Shown: one piece after another, positions 10,604 through 23,800 of the stretch
How positions within the stretch are numbered: position 1 is the first letter of the stretch
Layout of the letters: every line of letters starts with the position of its first letter
Assembly (NCBI GenBank): GCA_963920665.1
Contig: OY987263.1
Coordinates: 25,408,547-25,472,546, forward strand
DNA: 64,000 nt
Direction: 5' to 3'
Origin: Straminergon stramineum
Taxonomy: Eukaryota > Streptophyta > Bryopsida > Hypnales > Calliergonaceae
Translations under genes and position numbers: made by a program
Notes under the pieces: model-generated
Seen by the model: the letters and a program-made list of their open reading frames with translations, nothing else
Database searches by the model: none
What the model was told of the DNA's origin: nothing

Positions 10604-11959
10604 CCCCTAATGCCTAAGCCTTTCTAGGTGTGTTTTTCCTATAAAACTAGAGCATGGGATTATAATTATCCCCATTCAAAGAATTGTTTTTATAAAATCT
10701 AACCATGTAAATGATTGACCCCTAAAGGTCTAAGGCATATTTGGGGCAGAAATTGTCAAAAACTGCCACTTTTTAGGGCAGCAAGAAAAAAATGAAATTT
10801 TTTTTTTCTTTAAAAATTCAACCGTACCAATTTGAAGTATATTTCTTTGGGAAAATGTGGAAAAAAATTTAGAAATTTTGACCGCACGGATTGAAAGATT
10901 ATAATGTTTGAAGTTAGGTGAATTTTTTTTTCCAACCTTGCCAATATAGCCTTCAAACTTTAACTCCTTCTAGAATGAGATTCTTACACTAAATATGGTT
11001 ATTTTTTTGAAATTTTCATCTTGGATCATGTAAGCTACATACCTGCCAAATTTCAAAATCCTAGGAAGAGTTTTGCACATGTTGCCTAAGCTGCCCGCAA
11101 AGTTCAGGGTAGCATAACTTTTGATCTAGGCACCTGATTGGAAAAAAAATTAGATTTTGGAAGGGGATACATATTTACTCATTACATCCAAATTTCATGA
11201 ACATCCAACTATAAATGACTTCATAGGAGCCCACCCGAGATTTCTTGTGTACGTTGAATGGACACTTGGTCCTTTAGAGGTTGAAGAGTTTGCTTATTAT
11301 TATGTAAACTAATTTTTAGAGTGAAATCTCATAGGAGTTGTGAAATTATAACAAGATAAATGGACATATCCTATTCTTGGTATGATGCCCTTACCCACAA
11401 TGTTTGATAAATTTGCATATAAATTTTTGGGGGGATTGGAAGTGATATGAAAAAATAGAAATTGTATTATCACACTAAAATGCACTTCCAAAAACCTTAA
11501 GTTCAAATAAAGAGCTATCAAACTCATTACATAATCCACCTTGCAATTGTTGAAATGCAATATTTTTTTTGGAAGTAGAAATTGCAAATAACTCCAAATC
11601 AACACTTGCATGTTTATAAGTTTTAAATGGCGAAAATCCTGAAAACATTTTACTCTTTCCATTGGGACCAATTTCAATTGCAAATAGATAAGTACAATTT
11701 TTGAGATTTTATTTTTTTGTGCTCAAAGCCAAGAAATCAAGTAAAATTGATTCTTCTACTAATGGTACATATATACCTTTGAGAACCTCTCAAAAATCAA
11801 ATATTTACTTTTTTAATGAAAAATAAAAACTTTCAATAGCTACCCTTCAATATTACTACTAGTAATATTTAGAATGGTCAAAGGAATTTAATCACCTACA
11901 CACAAACGCCTAAAAAATTTTAATGACCATATATGGTCGCTCATTCAAGTAATTAGAGG
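10604..11959. mobile_element. TTAA-flanked insertion (1.36 kb) inside the long repeat
   Basis: TTAA lies at 10600-10603 and 11960-11963. The left end is CCCCTAATGCC and the right end is TTAGAGG. The related unit near 27820-27835 runs TTAGAAAAACC...TTAATTTGATAGTAATG without this sequence and so gives the empty site with a single TTAA. The element contains a second, smaller element at 10719-11280. No transposase frame is seen. Confidence 0.75.
10719..11280. mobile_element. Nested CCCC-ended element with TTGA at both ends
   Basis: TTGA at 10715-10718 and 11281-11284 borders ends CCCCTAAAGG and CCTTTAGAGG. It belongs with the TTAA-flanked family by its termini and by the shared core near 10890-10918 (GATTGAAAGATTATAATG). 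The TTGA may be an unusual target, or a TTAA that changed before insertion so that both copies carry it. Confidence 0.6.
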
Positions 11960-12598
11960 TTAACTTGAAAGTGATGTTTGACAAAGTGGCCACAAATTAG
12001 GGCTAAAAAGGCATAAGAGTGGATAAAGTTGCAATGAAAAAAATGAAATGTTGAAGAGTAGAGTTTAATTTATATATCTTTCAAATTTTGTAAATTTTTT
12101 TGGAAGTTTGAAGTGAAAATGAAGTAACCTTCAATTCTTCGTAAGTTAAACAATGTTTAAAATAATACTCACATGCTTTAATTGAATTCCATGAAACTCA
12201 TGAATGATTAAACAAGTCTTTAGTTACTCAATTATTTCATATACTCTCCACACTTATTAAAATAACAATTGCATATAATGAATACCTTCAATCTATTTAT
12301 AACCCCATGAATGATTTTATATACAAAAAAATTCACCTACATAAATGAGTCACCTTATAATGAAACAGGAAATCACCCTTATTCATAACATCATATATTC
12401 AAACAATATCAACTCAATCTGTACAATATTTATCCATATGAATTATTTCATATTAAAATTAAACAAAGTGAATCATTGAAGAAAAAAAGGGACCTTTGTC
12501 TAGTTCCATATAGGAAGGCCATGTAGCCATGTAGTGGGATGGGTAGTGGATTTTGAGTTTGGGGGAACAATAAGTTATTTGGTGTCTTCATTTTACTA
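11960..12598. repeat. Long dispersed repeat, terminal module of unit 2
   Basis: This module matches 8085-8730 and 27850-28500: TGTTTGACAAAGTGGCCAC near 11974, a conserved run around ACATGCTTTAATTGAATTC, and the closing CAATAAGTTATTTGGTGTC near 12569. It runs directly into the next unit start. Confidence 0.75.
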
Positions 12599-13999
12599 GG
12601 AAATAACTAGAGGGACTTGATCCAAAGGCCAAATTTGGTAGAGAGTACAATGGTTTGCCTATCACTTATGCAAAAAAATTAGGATAGTTTGATGTAAACA
12701 TTTAATATCATGGGTTCCTTTCAATGTTTGACGTCAAAGAAGAAGTTAAGCCATGATGACAAATGTCAACCAAATCATTTTGATAATAAGTTTGTGATAA
12801 TTGGGGTAGTAAATGTTGCACTATAAACCTACTTACCAAGGTTATAGTAAACTAATCCCAAGTCGATAGTTTTTCAATATGGTGGAGGTCGATAGTGTTG
12901 ATTGTTTTCTCAATGTCTATTCATCCTTTTATTTGGCACTTTCAAATTGTCAATTATATGGTGGTTATTTTTGTCGTAATGTAGATTGCAACTTGTAGAT
13001 TTCTCTTCCAAGTATTTGGTATGTGTGGCCAAGAATCTATGACTTAAAATGGTTGGTACTTGAAGCAACCAAGGGATCCCAATGATTGAGAATAAAGGGT
13101 TCAGTCTTATTCATTTTACATCAAGCTAGATATAGGTCATGACCACCTTTGCATCTATTTGTGATAGCTATTTCTGTCTTGAATAGAGATTGTAAGTTTA
13201 GATTCTCTTCCAACTATCTTGGCATGTGGGACCAAAAATCTAAGAAGAAAGAAGATGGGGACTTCAAACAATCAAGAGATCACCTATTGACTAAGAACAA
13301 AAGGCCAAATCATGAGCAGTTTACATCAAACTAGATACATTGGTCATGACCTTTGCAACTGTTTATGATAGCTACTTTTGTCTTGAATGTAGATTGCAAC
13401 TTCTGATTCCTCCTCCAAATTTGGGACTTTAATCAACCAAAAGATCCCATTGTCAATGAGAACAAAAGAATTCAATCATGTACAGTTTACATCAAGCCAA
13501 ATATAGGCTATGAATTTGCAAATGTTTGTGATACATAAGTTTACTTAAAAGCCTAAATGGAAGATTTGGATATTTTCTAAAATCTTTTTAAAGTATCATT
13601 TTTGTAGAAAGTCAATGTTTCAAAATTTGAAAGGTTACAACTTTAAGCAATAAAAAGATTCAATTAATTGAGAAAAAAAAGTCCAATCATATTACAAGAA
13701 GCAAGAAATGGGCCACAGTCTTTGCAAATTCCTATGGAGTACAAATGAACGTCCACTAGAAGTCCTATCATCAAGTGACGAATTTTGGATTCCAAAAATT
13801 TAAAAATTTATATATTTTTTAATTGAAAAATTGAAAACAAATTCATAATATATTATAATATTTTTTTTGGATGACTTTCATAATTCAAATATTTTTAGAA
13901 TCACCTTATAATAGGTCATAGTCTTCCTATTTTGGATTCCAATAAAGGTTTGTATTTCAAGTACCCTTATCAAATGATAAAATTGCCAAGTTCATAATT
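12599..13999. repeat. Long dispersed repeat, unit 3 of array 1 (truncated)
   Basis: The unit starts at AGAGGGACTTGATCC and carries the internal blocks near 12985, 13185 and 13390 plus the fourth block near 13610. It stops at a run of 19 A (14001-14019), after which similarity to the other units ends. Whether the A-run marks a retroposition end or a simple-sequence breakpoint is unclear. Confidence 0.7.
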
Positions 14000-14000
14000 T

Positions 14001-14019
14001 AAAAAAAAAAAAAAAAAAA
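14001..14019. repeat. Poly-A run
   Basis: Nineteen consecutive A at the right edge of the first repeat array. Confidence 0.95.
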
Positions 14020-16490
14020 TGGTTCAATTTTCCAGGAGCCTTGGACTTGAGGTATTAGAATATAAATCTATAAATTTGTAAAATAAATTTATTAAGATTT
14101 TACGTTCTCCAAAGTCTCCAAGTCTAAAATCATAAGTTAGTCATTACCATTAGCAAAAAGAGCACCCAAGACTAGGTTAGTAATTTTTAAATAATTATCA
14201 TGATTATATTTGTAAATTTACAATTACAAATCCCTTTTAAGAAAATTCTCTAGAATCAACATTATTCAGAATGTAAGGATGTATTTAATTATGCATAGAA
14301 TTTCCAATTTTAGGTTCCAATCTTATTTGCAAATATCATTGATGGAAATTGTAAATCAAACCATACAAATGTAATGCAAAATTCAAAATCTACAACCAAT
14401 ATAAAATTTTCAAATTTGTTTATAGACCAAAAGTAGTTGCAAGCTTGGGTTGCAAAGTTCATATACAACTCTCTTGTCTATGTTGACAAAATTTTGATTT
14501 TAAAATTGTTTTAAGAATTTTTGAGGATTGAATTAACAAAAAATAAAGGAAAATATACCTAAAATGTATATTGAAATTCTAATTTTCTAAAACAAATCAT
14601 CTTAAAGATATAGAATTTCCAAATCTCTCATAATTATAGTTATACAATAATTATTTGTCTAAGGAATGCTAAGTTTTTTGGACAAAATAGACCCAATTTT
14701 AATTGTGTATTTAGATTTTTATTGTAATTCCCACTTGAAGATCTCTATTCATAAGTTATAACCACATCCAAATTTTGATATCTTCAAAAAATATATTAGT
14801 GTAGAGAAATAATAAATCATATAAAAAAGTGAAGGTTTAAAAAGAATTCAACTATGCAAAGATAGAAAATGATATACATAATGATTTCAATTTTCATTTT
14901 ACATGTCCCTTTTGAAAAAACTTTAAGCTAATAATTCTATTTACAATCTAGTATTAAATCTTTTCAATTTTGCAATGAATTGAGGTAGTATGCCATATTT
15001 ATTAAAATTTGGACAGTCCAAAATCCAAAAATGATAACCCCCAAAACAATTTGAAAATATACACAAACCTTTGGGAGATCATCAAAGAGATCTATGCAAA
15101 ACATTAGGAGATGTATGCAAAGTATCAAGAGATTTATGCAAAATATTAGGAGGTCTATGCAGAACATGAGGAGATTTATATCCTTCATCATCGAGATATC
15201 TCACAATGTTTTCCAAACATAGTCTAGAATTCTAGAATTGTATGAATGGTCTAGATTTTGTTAAATATGGCATGAGTATGACAATGCATTGGTCTATTAC
15301 TAAAATAGCTCATTTTAACTATGAAAATTAATTTTTCTTCAATTTTTCATTTTTTTCTAGTAAATGACATAGTTCATTTGTGTTGTCTTTTTGGCATAGT
15401 GGATCACAAAATTAATAGGAGATAGTAGGAAAATTCAAAAACCATAGAAAAAATTACAATTCATTGAAATATAATATCTAGTGCACCCGTAGTACCATGA
15501 AATTGCCTCTTATATTATTTCTCAAAATTGTTGTTTGTAATGTCTTTACTAAAATTCAAATTAAGAAATTAATCAATATTTTCAGGAATTAATTTTCTTT
15601 TCAAGCTCACCTTTAGTCCCTTGAATGTTTTTGGTTATTTTTTTCACAACAACTTTAAAGGATTCTAGAATGTGACAAAATGCTTATGTTGTATCCATGG
15701 GCTTTTTTTTTCATTTTTTCTAAAGTGCCAAAGTGGCGATATAAAATGTTATAATAGTGCTCCAAACTTCAACAATCATCCACATATTGGATAGAAAATA
15801 TCACTTTAGCACATATCACATGTCTATAATTCTCTTTTCATTCACAATTTGGCGATTTCATTGAAGATTTTTTTTCTAATTCAAAGTTTTCTAGCAAAAT
15901 ACTTCACAATTTTTCGCCATTTTTTCACCAAATTATTATTTTCTAGTGCAATCTAGCACTAGAAAGACGAACAAACAAAACCTAGTTGTATCAATTGCAA
16001 GTTCTTACACTTAAAACTATTAGGACACATCAAATTTTTAAATGTCTCAAGTAAGCAATATTGGATATACTAGTACTAGATATAATCATACTCTCTATAT
16101 GTAAAACTAATTGCCACTTCTTTGGAAGTTGGCATTAATAAGAGAGAAGTAGACCATTTTTTCTTATTCAATAAACCACATTCTTGTAGACAAGACAAGA
16201 TAGAATAGTAGTGCCTGAGTTTTACCTATGATCAAATAAGCATTTGACATTGAATCTACAAAAAGCCATTGACATTGGACCCTCCAAATACAAATGCTTA
16301 AAAATTAATTGGAATGGACTGTTAGGTACTTTATTTGTCTCTTGCAAGGAAATGTGGCAAAGATAGTGCCACATTTTCATCAATTGAAGACACATATGTA
16401 CTATTCAATGTAAGTTACATGCTTCAATCCATCAATAACTTGTCTCAGCAGAATAACCATTGTGGCATTACAGATTGAAACTTGAAGTGC
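14020..16490. other. AT-rich spacer, no gene recognised
   Basis: Strongly AT-rich DNA with stops in all frames. The only structure I can support is the 21-bp minisatellite at 15088-15171. The stretch around 14985-15200 resembles 20990-21190 (GATCTATGCAAAACATTAGG versus GATCTATACAAACATCTAGA), so it is probably part of another decayed dispersed repeat. Confidence 0.6.
15088..15171. repeat. 21-bp minisatellite, four units
   Basis: Four consecutive imperfect 21-bp units of the form AGATCTATGCAAAACATTAG plus G, followed by a partial fifth. Each unit is a multiple of three, so an artificial heptapeptide repeat appears on the minus strand; this is not evidence of coding. Confidence 0.8.
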
Positions 16491-16499
16491 CTTGCTTGA

Positions 16500-17422
16500 A
16501 CCCTTTAAGTTTTATGATTATGTTTTCACCGAAAAGGCTCCAAAACTACCATTTCTAGTACAAGTACCAAACTTTTGAAAGAAAAATTTTCTTGACACAT
16601 TTAATAATAGGATATTGTATTATGCTAACTTAAGAACATGTGGTAAAAATCTCAGAAATTTCCACTATGTGGATTGCAAGATATAAGCATTCAAATTCAC
16701 TGAAATCATTTTTCTGGCCTTGCGAAAAACAAGGAAGCTGCACTTCGCAAGCTCACTTTTCTATAAAAAATATTCCAAAATGGTGGTGTGCTTCTTTGGA
16801 TTCATTCTTCAAGGCAAGTTGGCTAAATGCTTGGAAAATTTCAGATCATTTGGAATTGTACAACATATAGGAAAAAAATAGTAAGTAGAAAGAAGTAGAG
16901 AAAGATTCAAAATACAAAATTGTTAAGAACTTTGTTATGTAATTGAAAAATCTCAATCCCAGTGGTTGCAATGTTATAATGAACAAACTACATCCTATGA
17001 TTTTATTTTTTTCAAAAAATATTGAAAATTAAAATAAAGGACTTCAAAGTTTATTTCAAAGTAGAGAATTTATAATTGCTCGCAAACTAAAATTCCTTGT
17101 AACTTTTGACTCATTGATCAAAATGGAATGATTCAAAGCTTTTCATGTATATATAACTCTAGAAAACTAATTTCAAATTTTTATTTCTAAAAAAAGTGTT
17201 TTTTTCTTATATGCCTGAAGTGCACGCCCGAGGACAAAATTAACATATTAGGCCATAACTTTTGACTCACATTTCCAAATGTCATGAAATTTAGTCTATG
17301 TGAATGACATTCCTCATCCCATCTTCTATTAAATCTTTAGCCTAAAATATGCAAATCTCTAGTCACAAGTACCTGGTCAAAAATTCTATGTTGTCAAAAA
17401 ATGCTTGATGGGCTTTTAGGGA
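16500..17422. mobile_element. TTAA-family element, inverted relative of 25214-26153
   Basis: Read in reverse it parallels 25214-26153 along most of its length, including the block around GGAATGATTCAAAGC near 17125 and TTATGTTTTCACCGAAAA near 16520. The right edge is TTTTAGGGATTAA with TTAA at 17423-17426. The left flank is TTGA at 16496-16499. The open frame at 16640-16870 is not conserved in frame in the sister copy. Confidence 0.65.
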
Positions 17423-17731
17423 TTAATAAACGGTGTAGGAAAAACATGATCATTCAACACAAATGTGGTAGGAGAATGCATTTATAATATAGATTATTCA
17501 CAATGATATCTAGAAAGTGATATGAGGATGAAATATTAAGTCTACACCACTTGTAAGGTTGATGTGATTTAATTCATATAAATTAGTGTAAAAATTACAA
17601 TCATAGGACTTTATAATGGAAAAAAATGGAACCCCTAAATTTTTAAAATATAAAATAAACACATACATATATTTATAAAAAAATAAATGATAATATTGTT
17701 GTGTAAACAATTTTAGATACTTCTACTTTAA

Positions 17732-18697
17732 CCCCGAAAGGACAAAGTAGTTCATTTTTTAATTAAAAATTTTTGGGCAAGCAATTGTAATGCTAATTTA
17801 TCAATCCTATAGTTAAAATATTTGTATAGGTATACATAAAGATTGTCTTGAATGCAAGCTAAATTTCATAGAATTTGGATAAGTGGTTATAAAATTATGT
17901 TCAATTTAGTCATTTGTTTTTCAATAGAGTGTTGTCAAGCAACTTAAAAGACTTTCTTTTTTTCCTTCATTTAAAAAAAATTTTACATGAAATCTCAACT
18001 AATACCATCAACTTGTAAAATATCACCAACTTCTAAAAGTTGCAAGACACATATTTTATTAGACAAATTTGGAAAGATGAACTATACATTTACAAAGGGA
18101 AGGTTGTTATTCTGTGAGCCTAAGAGCATGAGTTGATGAGCCTAGAAGACTATACACCTATATTATAGGAACCTTCAATGATTATAATTTAATCATGTTA
18201 TAGATACCTATATTACAGGTGTTTATATCATAAGCACCTTCAATGGTTGTAGGATGTATATTTATATATATGCTCAAGGCTCACATGCTTGCATTTTCAC
18301 ACTCACATACTAGCATCGTTGTTTACAAAGGCATGAGAAAAAACTTCTCTTCAAAGTTTATGCATAAATATCTAACAATTAGAGGGGTTATCACTTCAAA
18401 ATTTTAATAGGATATACTTGAAAGGAGTAGGTAAATGATCTTACAATTGGATTAATAAAACTTTAAAATAAAAAGGTTTTCTAGTTGAATGACCTACCCC
18501 TATTGAAAAATAAATTATATTCCACCTCATAATTCCATGTCCACTTAGTCAAATTGCTCATAAATTAGTATGTTGAAAAAGATAGTAACATGGGACACAT
18601 TTTCCTTGAAGATTTTCTAAACACTAAATTTTGTCTTCACCATAGCTTGACCCCAAAATAAAAAAATCCTAAAATGGTCTCCTTTGTCCTTTAGGGG
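17732..18697. mobile_element. TTAA-family element with CCCCGAAAGGAC termini
   Basis: TTAA at 17728-17731 precedes CCCCGAAAGGACAAAG. The right end is CTTTGTCCTTTAGGGG followed by TAAG at 18698, a slightly damaged TTAA. Terminal repeats are about 16 bp. A smaller hairpin element at 18115-18286 lies within it. Confidence 0.65.
18115..18286. mobile_element. Small GTGAGCCT-ended foldback element
   Basis: The left end is GTGAGCCTAAGAGCATG and the right end TGCTCAAGGCTCAC is its approximate reverse complement. The same GTGAGCCT motif appears near the left end of the insertion at 28502-29729, suggesting a shared transposon group. Target duplication is not clear. Confidence 0.45.
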
Positions 18698-18699
18698 TA

Positions 18700-19130
18700 A
18701 GCCCTAATGCAAATTGAAAACATCTCTCTTAATATAGATGTTATATTTTAGGATACAAAGATGTAGTTGAATCAGCAAGAAACCTTTGATTGACCTAGAA
18801 TTTTTCATAAAATCATAAATTATCAATAAATAGTGTTGTGTAAACTTTGTGATTTCTTGGGACGTTGTTGTGGAATTTTTGTAAAATATTTACTTGCATG
18901 AAAGTGAGAAATGGTGCAATTCTAAATATATAGTTACTATGTCAAATAATGGATCATGGAAGGAAGGTCCAAAAGTCACTTCCCAATCTTTGCATTGTAT
19001 AGGCATGTTAGTTGTAAAGGTGCTCATGTGTTTTCTTTTGAAAGAAACATCAACTAGAAATGTAGTAAATTGTCTATTCTATATTGGGTTTGAATACACT
19101 ATAGACTTGATTTATACAAAGAGGATGGTA
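18700..19130. other. AT-rich spacer
   Basis: No gene or repeat structure that I can support. The open frame at 18894-19184 runs into the CACTA-like element at 19133, starts in an AT-rich context and has no recognisable motif. Confidence 0.5.
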
Positions 19131-19132
19131 TA

Positions 19133-19338
19133 CACTATAAGAAACCAAAGTTTTTTGATGTCTAAGTTGATAGATTTTAGGTGACATCAAATGTAATGCT
19201 CCATGTTTTGATGTCAACAATAATGTCCTAAGTAACATCAAGATGTTACATTGGATGTCATTGTTGACATAAAAACATGGGTTGTTACATTCGATGTCAC
19301 CTAAAATCCATCACCTAAAACACGGGTTTCTTATAGTG
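19133..19338. mobile_element. CACTA-like miniature element with internal foldback
   Basis: The ends are CACTATAAGAAACC and GGTTTCTTATAGTG. Inside, GATGTCACCTAAAATCCATC is the approximate reverse complement of sequence near 19170, and shorter inverted units repeat in the middle, giving a long imperfect hairpin. The three bases flanking each side do not match, so target duplication is not shown. Confidence 0.6.
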
Positions 19339-19339
19339 C

Positions 19340-20575
19340 ATATGTGCATAAAAGTGTGTGTTGATAGCAATTGGGAATACTGACTTCATGGCATTTAGAG
19401 GTGGCTTTCATTCCCCAAGTGTGGCATCTATGTACTTATACATCATTTCCTAAAGGACATTTAGTCTTTATAAGACATAAAAACTATGAGTGGATTTTGG
19501 GTTGAAAGCCATTTACATGTAACAATATTTATAATATTTGCATGTTGGATCCAAGATAGTTTTTTGCCTTGTCAAAATTGGGTTTCCAAACATTATGAGG
19601 TCTCTATTGGTTATCAAATTTTTTTAGGAATTAGACATGCTGTTGATGCTCTAGAGTTGGTTCAATTACCAATAAAATTCATGCTAGAGAATCAAAAGCA
19701 CAAAATATTAGCCCTATGCTCACAAATTTCTTTATCATTTGTAAAATTGCTAAGTGTAACTCCCAAATGACTCATCAAGAACCACTAGGTTAACCTTTCA
19801 AGTTCTTTGGGTCAAAATTAGAAAATACTCCCACATTTGCAAAGAAAAACACCTTCTAAAAATAGGCAAGTTTTTAGATCAAAATTTATCTACTTTTTAT
19901 AATTTATAACCATAGGATCTTATTCTTTACTACGTACAAGGGTATTTCCTAAAAGTATGGGGGTCTACAACTCATGTATGTGTGAGATATGACCAAGCAA
20001 AGAACAACATAATGTTTTTTTGGAAGATTGCCCAAGCTTTTGACAATGGGGCTTTATCAAGCTTTCAAGCACCATAACTCAAATTCTACTTTGCAAAAAG
20101 ATCTAAAGACTTTAGATTTGAGTAAAGCCTCTAGTTATGAAGAAGTATGCAAATTTTCAAAGCGAAATACATCTTTTTTTTCACTTGCCCTAATTGACGG
20201 TAAAAAAACAAACAAAACTTTTTAACCGAATGTTGGATCTTTGTAAGGAATCAAATTCCCTAGAAGGTTGTTTGGTTTTCTAATTTCAAAAAAATAATGA
20301 AAGAAAAAAGCCAATATTTGATGAATGTTTCACTTTGGATGCTCCAAACACCCCAAAAAACATTTTGGACTTAAAAGAGCTTTAGGGATTAAAATAAAGG
20401 TCAAACAACCCAATGCCATCAATCACCCAATTCTAACATCTCTACTAGACCCTCCCATTTGGGGTCGTCACCCACCTATTACCACAATCTTAGCAACCCT
20501 TTAGCATCACGACAATGAACTTGGGGAGGGTACAAGTCACCATGTGATTTTGCCAGGATCTAACTTACCCACACT
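19340..20575. other. AT-rich spacer
   Basis: Contains short open frames (19486-19770 and 20028-20225) with no recognisable domain, no splice context I trust and no compositional contrast with the surroundings. Nothing else is supported. Confidence 0.5.
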
Positions 20576-20847
20576 AAGGTAGATACACCCAAAAGTGCCA
20601 AAAGTTGGTACTGTTCATTGTTACTATTATTGGACTGATCAGATATTTATATTTCCTTGTTGGCAAAAGAAAGGAGGTTCTAATGCACCAAAGAACACCT
20701 CGTTTGGATATTTTATGCAAAAGTTATTCACAGTCAAAGTTTGTTTCTAAAAGCGCTCTATGCAAATAGGTACATGACTGAATTTAGGAATGTTCACCTA
20801 CTGTAGATGGCGCTTTTAGACACAAGGTGATTGTTGGGGTACCTACC
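20576..20847. mobile_element. AAGGTRGRTACC-ended element, short copy
   Basis: The left end AAGGTAGATACACCC and right end GGGGTACCTACC are inverted relative to each other. The interior shares AAAGGAGGTTCTAATGCACC with the longer relative at 43311-43867. A detached right end of the same group is seen near 36755-36775. Confidence 0.5.
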
Positions 20848-20849
20848 GT

Positions 20850-23800
20850 ATATTGATTTAGTTCCAACTGACTTTGAAAACAGTCACAAAAAATCCATTC
20901 CTTATCAAAATGTATTGATTCTATTTACAAATGACTTCTCTCAAACTTCTCCATCTCTAAAACATATGTGAAAAGTATGTTAGTTGACAAAGAGCTTCTC
21001 CAAGGTAATAAGATAGCAAATCTACTTGGTAATATGACACAATTGACTACTTTTGGACTTTTGAAAGTCCAAAATTAATAATGATCATCAGGAGATAATC
21101 CAAAACATCTGACAATCTAACTTATACAAACATTGAGAGATCTATACAAACATCTAGAGGTCTCTTAATGTTATTATCCTGAGATCTGTGGATGATTTGT
21201 TTAGAATTCACTAAATAATCCAGAAACAGTTATATGCGGACTTATTAATAGGCATGTATGTGGTGTATGCTTAAATTTACTTTTTTTGTAAATTTTTTCA
21301 TGTTTTTTACAATAGGAAATTTTTTACCCTTATAATTACCTGTATTTGTACTGTGATGTAAGTTATAAGGTCCAAGGTCTGTACCTCAGTACATTACACA
21401 CACATATTGCTAAAATCCATCAATCTAAGCTTATTGATTGTTGTCCCACTTGAATTGCATAATGTCAGTACTACTGCCTGAGTGGCTCTTTTTCACCAGC
21501 TCTGCAAGGGAAGGGAAGGGAAGGGAAGGGAAGGTAGCTGCCAAACAAATGCTGGTTTCTGCTCCACTCCAACCGAAGGCCTCTCTGTCAATTTTGTACT
21601 CGGTACAGGACAGGACACTAAAGAGGAGAAGAACTCAGCCTTTAGTCCTTTGGAGCAGTTTGAACTACCCTAAACTTAACTTAACTCTTACAATAGGAGT
21701 CCATCTTTCAAGGACACACCCCAAAACTTTAGAAACCTTGAGAAGAAAAGGAATAAGTTAAGGTATGGAGAATTGTACCAGCACATTGAGCACCGAAAGT
21801 TGACAGAATGTCATTTGATTGGAATATGATTTTCAAAAAAATGAAACTTGGTAGGAAGAAGGAAGAATCTTATTGAATATTCATAATTGGGACATCTGCC
21901 CGGTGGGACCTCTTTTCACTACAGAAACTAGCAACCATGAGGTTACAAGAAGCTTTCTGAGGCCACTAAAACTGTCCCATGAAGTAAGACGAGTAGGGTG
22001 GATTTACCGCAGGGGAAAATGTAGGATTTTTTTAATTATTTGTCACTCGTGACGAAATTTGCAAATTTTGAGTTCATGGACAAATGCACACTATGCTGGA
22101 CCAATATGGACTGTCAAAGTCCTTATTCCACTGGGGCTTTTTCGAAATTCTTGTAATTTAAAAATATACGAGTCATAGAACATGTAAAAGGACACATATT
22201 AATGATGTATAAGGTAAACTTGCCTATGACAAGTAGAATGAGTGGTCTGAACTGTTGTCATTAGCAAAATGATTCAAATTTTTTTTCCATACATAGACAT
22301 ATGTGAGAATTGAAGGAAGCAATTGAAAATTTATTTTTTCAACAAAGTAAGAATTTTTTATGAATTTTTGAAGTGTACAGACCAATTAGCCCAATAGAGT
22401 CTGTAGATTACCCCAAATCAGTAAAAAGGTTTTCCATAATGGTCATCTTACCACCTAAAGCAATCACAACATTTTCTAACATGGCTACAACATTTCCTAA
22501 CATGGCCATGACATGAAAGAATAAATATATAACTTTTTATGACCAATTTACACTTGAATGGTGTAAGTGCCCTATGACAGTCACTAATAACTCCATGACC
22601 ATCTCCCAAGACAAGATTATGGTCACAAATCACCCTAATGTAGTCCTAATCTCCTTTATCAGACAAAATCTACCATGGGTTGGTATAAGACTCTAATGGG
22701 TGGTTTTCTAGATGACTGCATTCGGGCAATTTGCCTATCATGGGTTGGTTTACCTTACTTAATGATTCATAAAATAAAAAATAAATCTTTGCAAAATTGT
22801 TTACACTCTATTTGTAAGGGACTTTGAAATGTACTCTTTACATACTGTCAGAGTCCACAACATTAATGATAAGGACTCATTGATCTATTAGGAATTCAAA
22901 TATTTTGCAAAAGAAGGAATTATATTCAAATAGGTCTATTTGTAATTAAATATTTTGGTTTGAAATATGTAGAGTTATATCTTTAGATTTGTAGATATGG
23001 ACTATTTTGAATCATTATTTTATTAGAAATAGTATTGATTTGGGGGGATACATTAGACATACTTAAAATCAACTTTACATAAATCTATCTTATGGAAATA
23101 GTTGTAATAAGTATTTCCAAGGATGGTCTAGTTTCTTTAGGCTTAATTTTCATTATCTTCATTTCTACAATTTATTGAAATAAATCAAAATTTGATGTCA
23201 TCTTTGAATTTATATATATATTTATATACAAAAGAAATTTCAAGGAAATTTTTTCAACTTTTGCTTTAATACAATATCAAGAAACTATAGAAAAAAAATC
23301 TAAAAATTTAGGGATTATATGTAAAAAAATGATATGGACTTTTATGGATGTATTTATGCCAATTTTGGTCTATTGTAGTGTGCATTTGCCCTCATATTTG
23401 CAATCAGAGACCCCAAATTAGCAAAGACAGGTCTAAAACATACCCTAAACGTGACAAAAAAATAGTTTTATATTTCATAATTTATTACTTTTACCCTTAA
23501 AGAACACTAAACTTACCCTACTTGTCCCACTTTGTGCGATGGATTTAATGTCCTGTGAAGCTTTGTGCTTTTAGCATTGGCATGATTTTTTCTTAGCAAA
23601 GTCCTACTCAAAATTTCTTAGTTATGGTATAATCAATTCTCTCCTTAGGTCGAGAGCCAATAAATAACAATGTGGATAGGATGTGCTGACTGTAAGCTAG
23701 AAGTAATGTATACTTAAACCTATGTAAGTTAGGATTGTAAGAGAATCCACTTTTGTTAACTTTGATCCTACCATGTATTTAGAGTAATGGGTTTAATAAG

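Noticed and set aside
14964..15191. Minus-strand frame with a membrane-like heptapeptide repeat
   Set aside because: Created by the 21-bp minisatellite; no start context, and no matching open frame was seen in the related locus near 21.1 kb.
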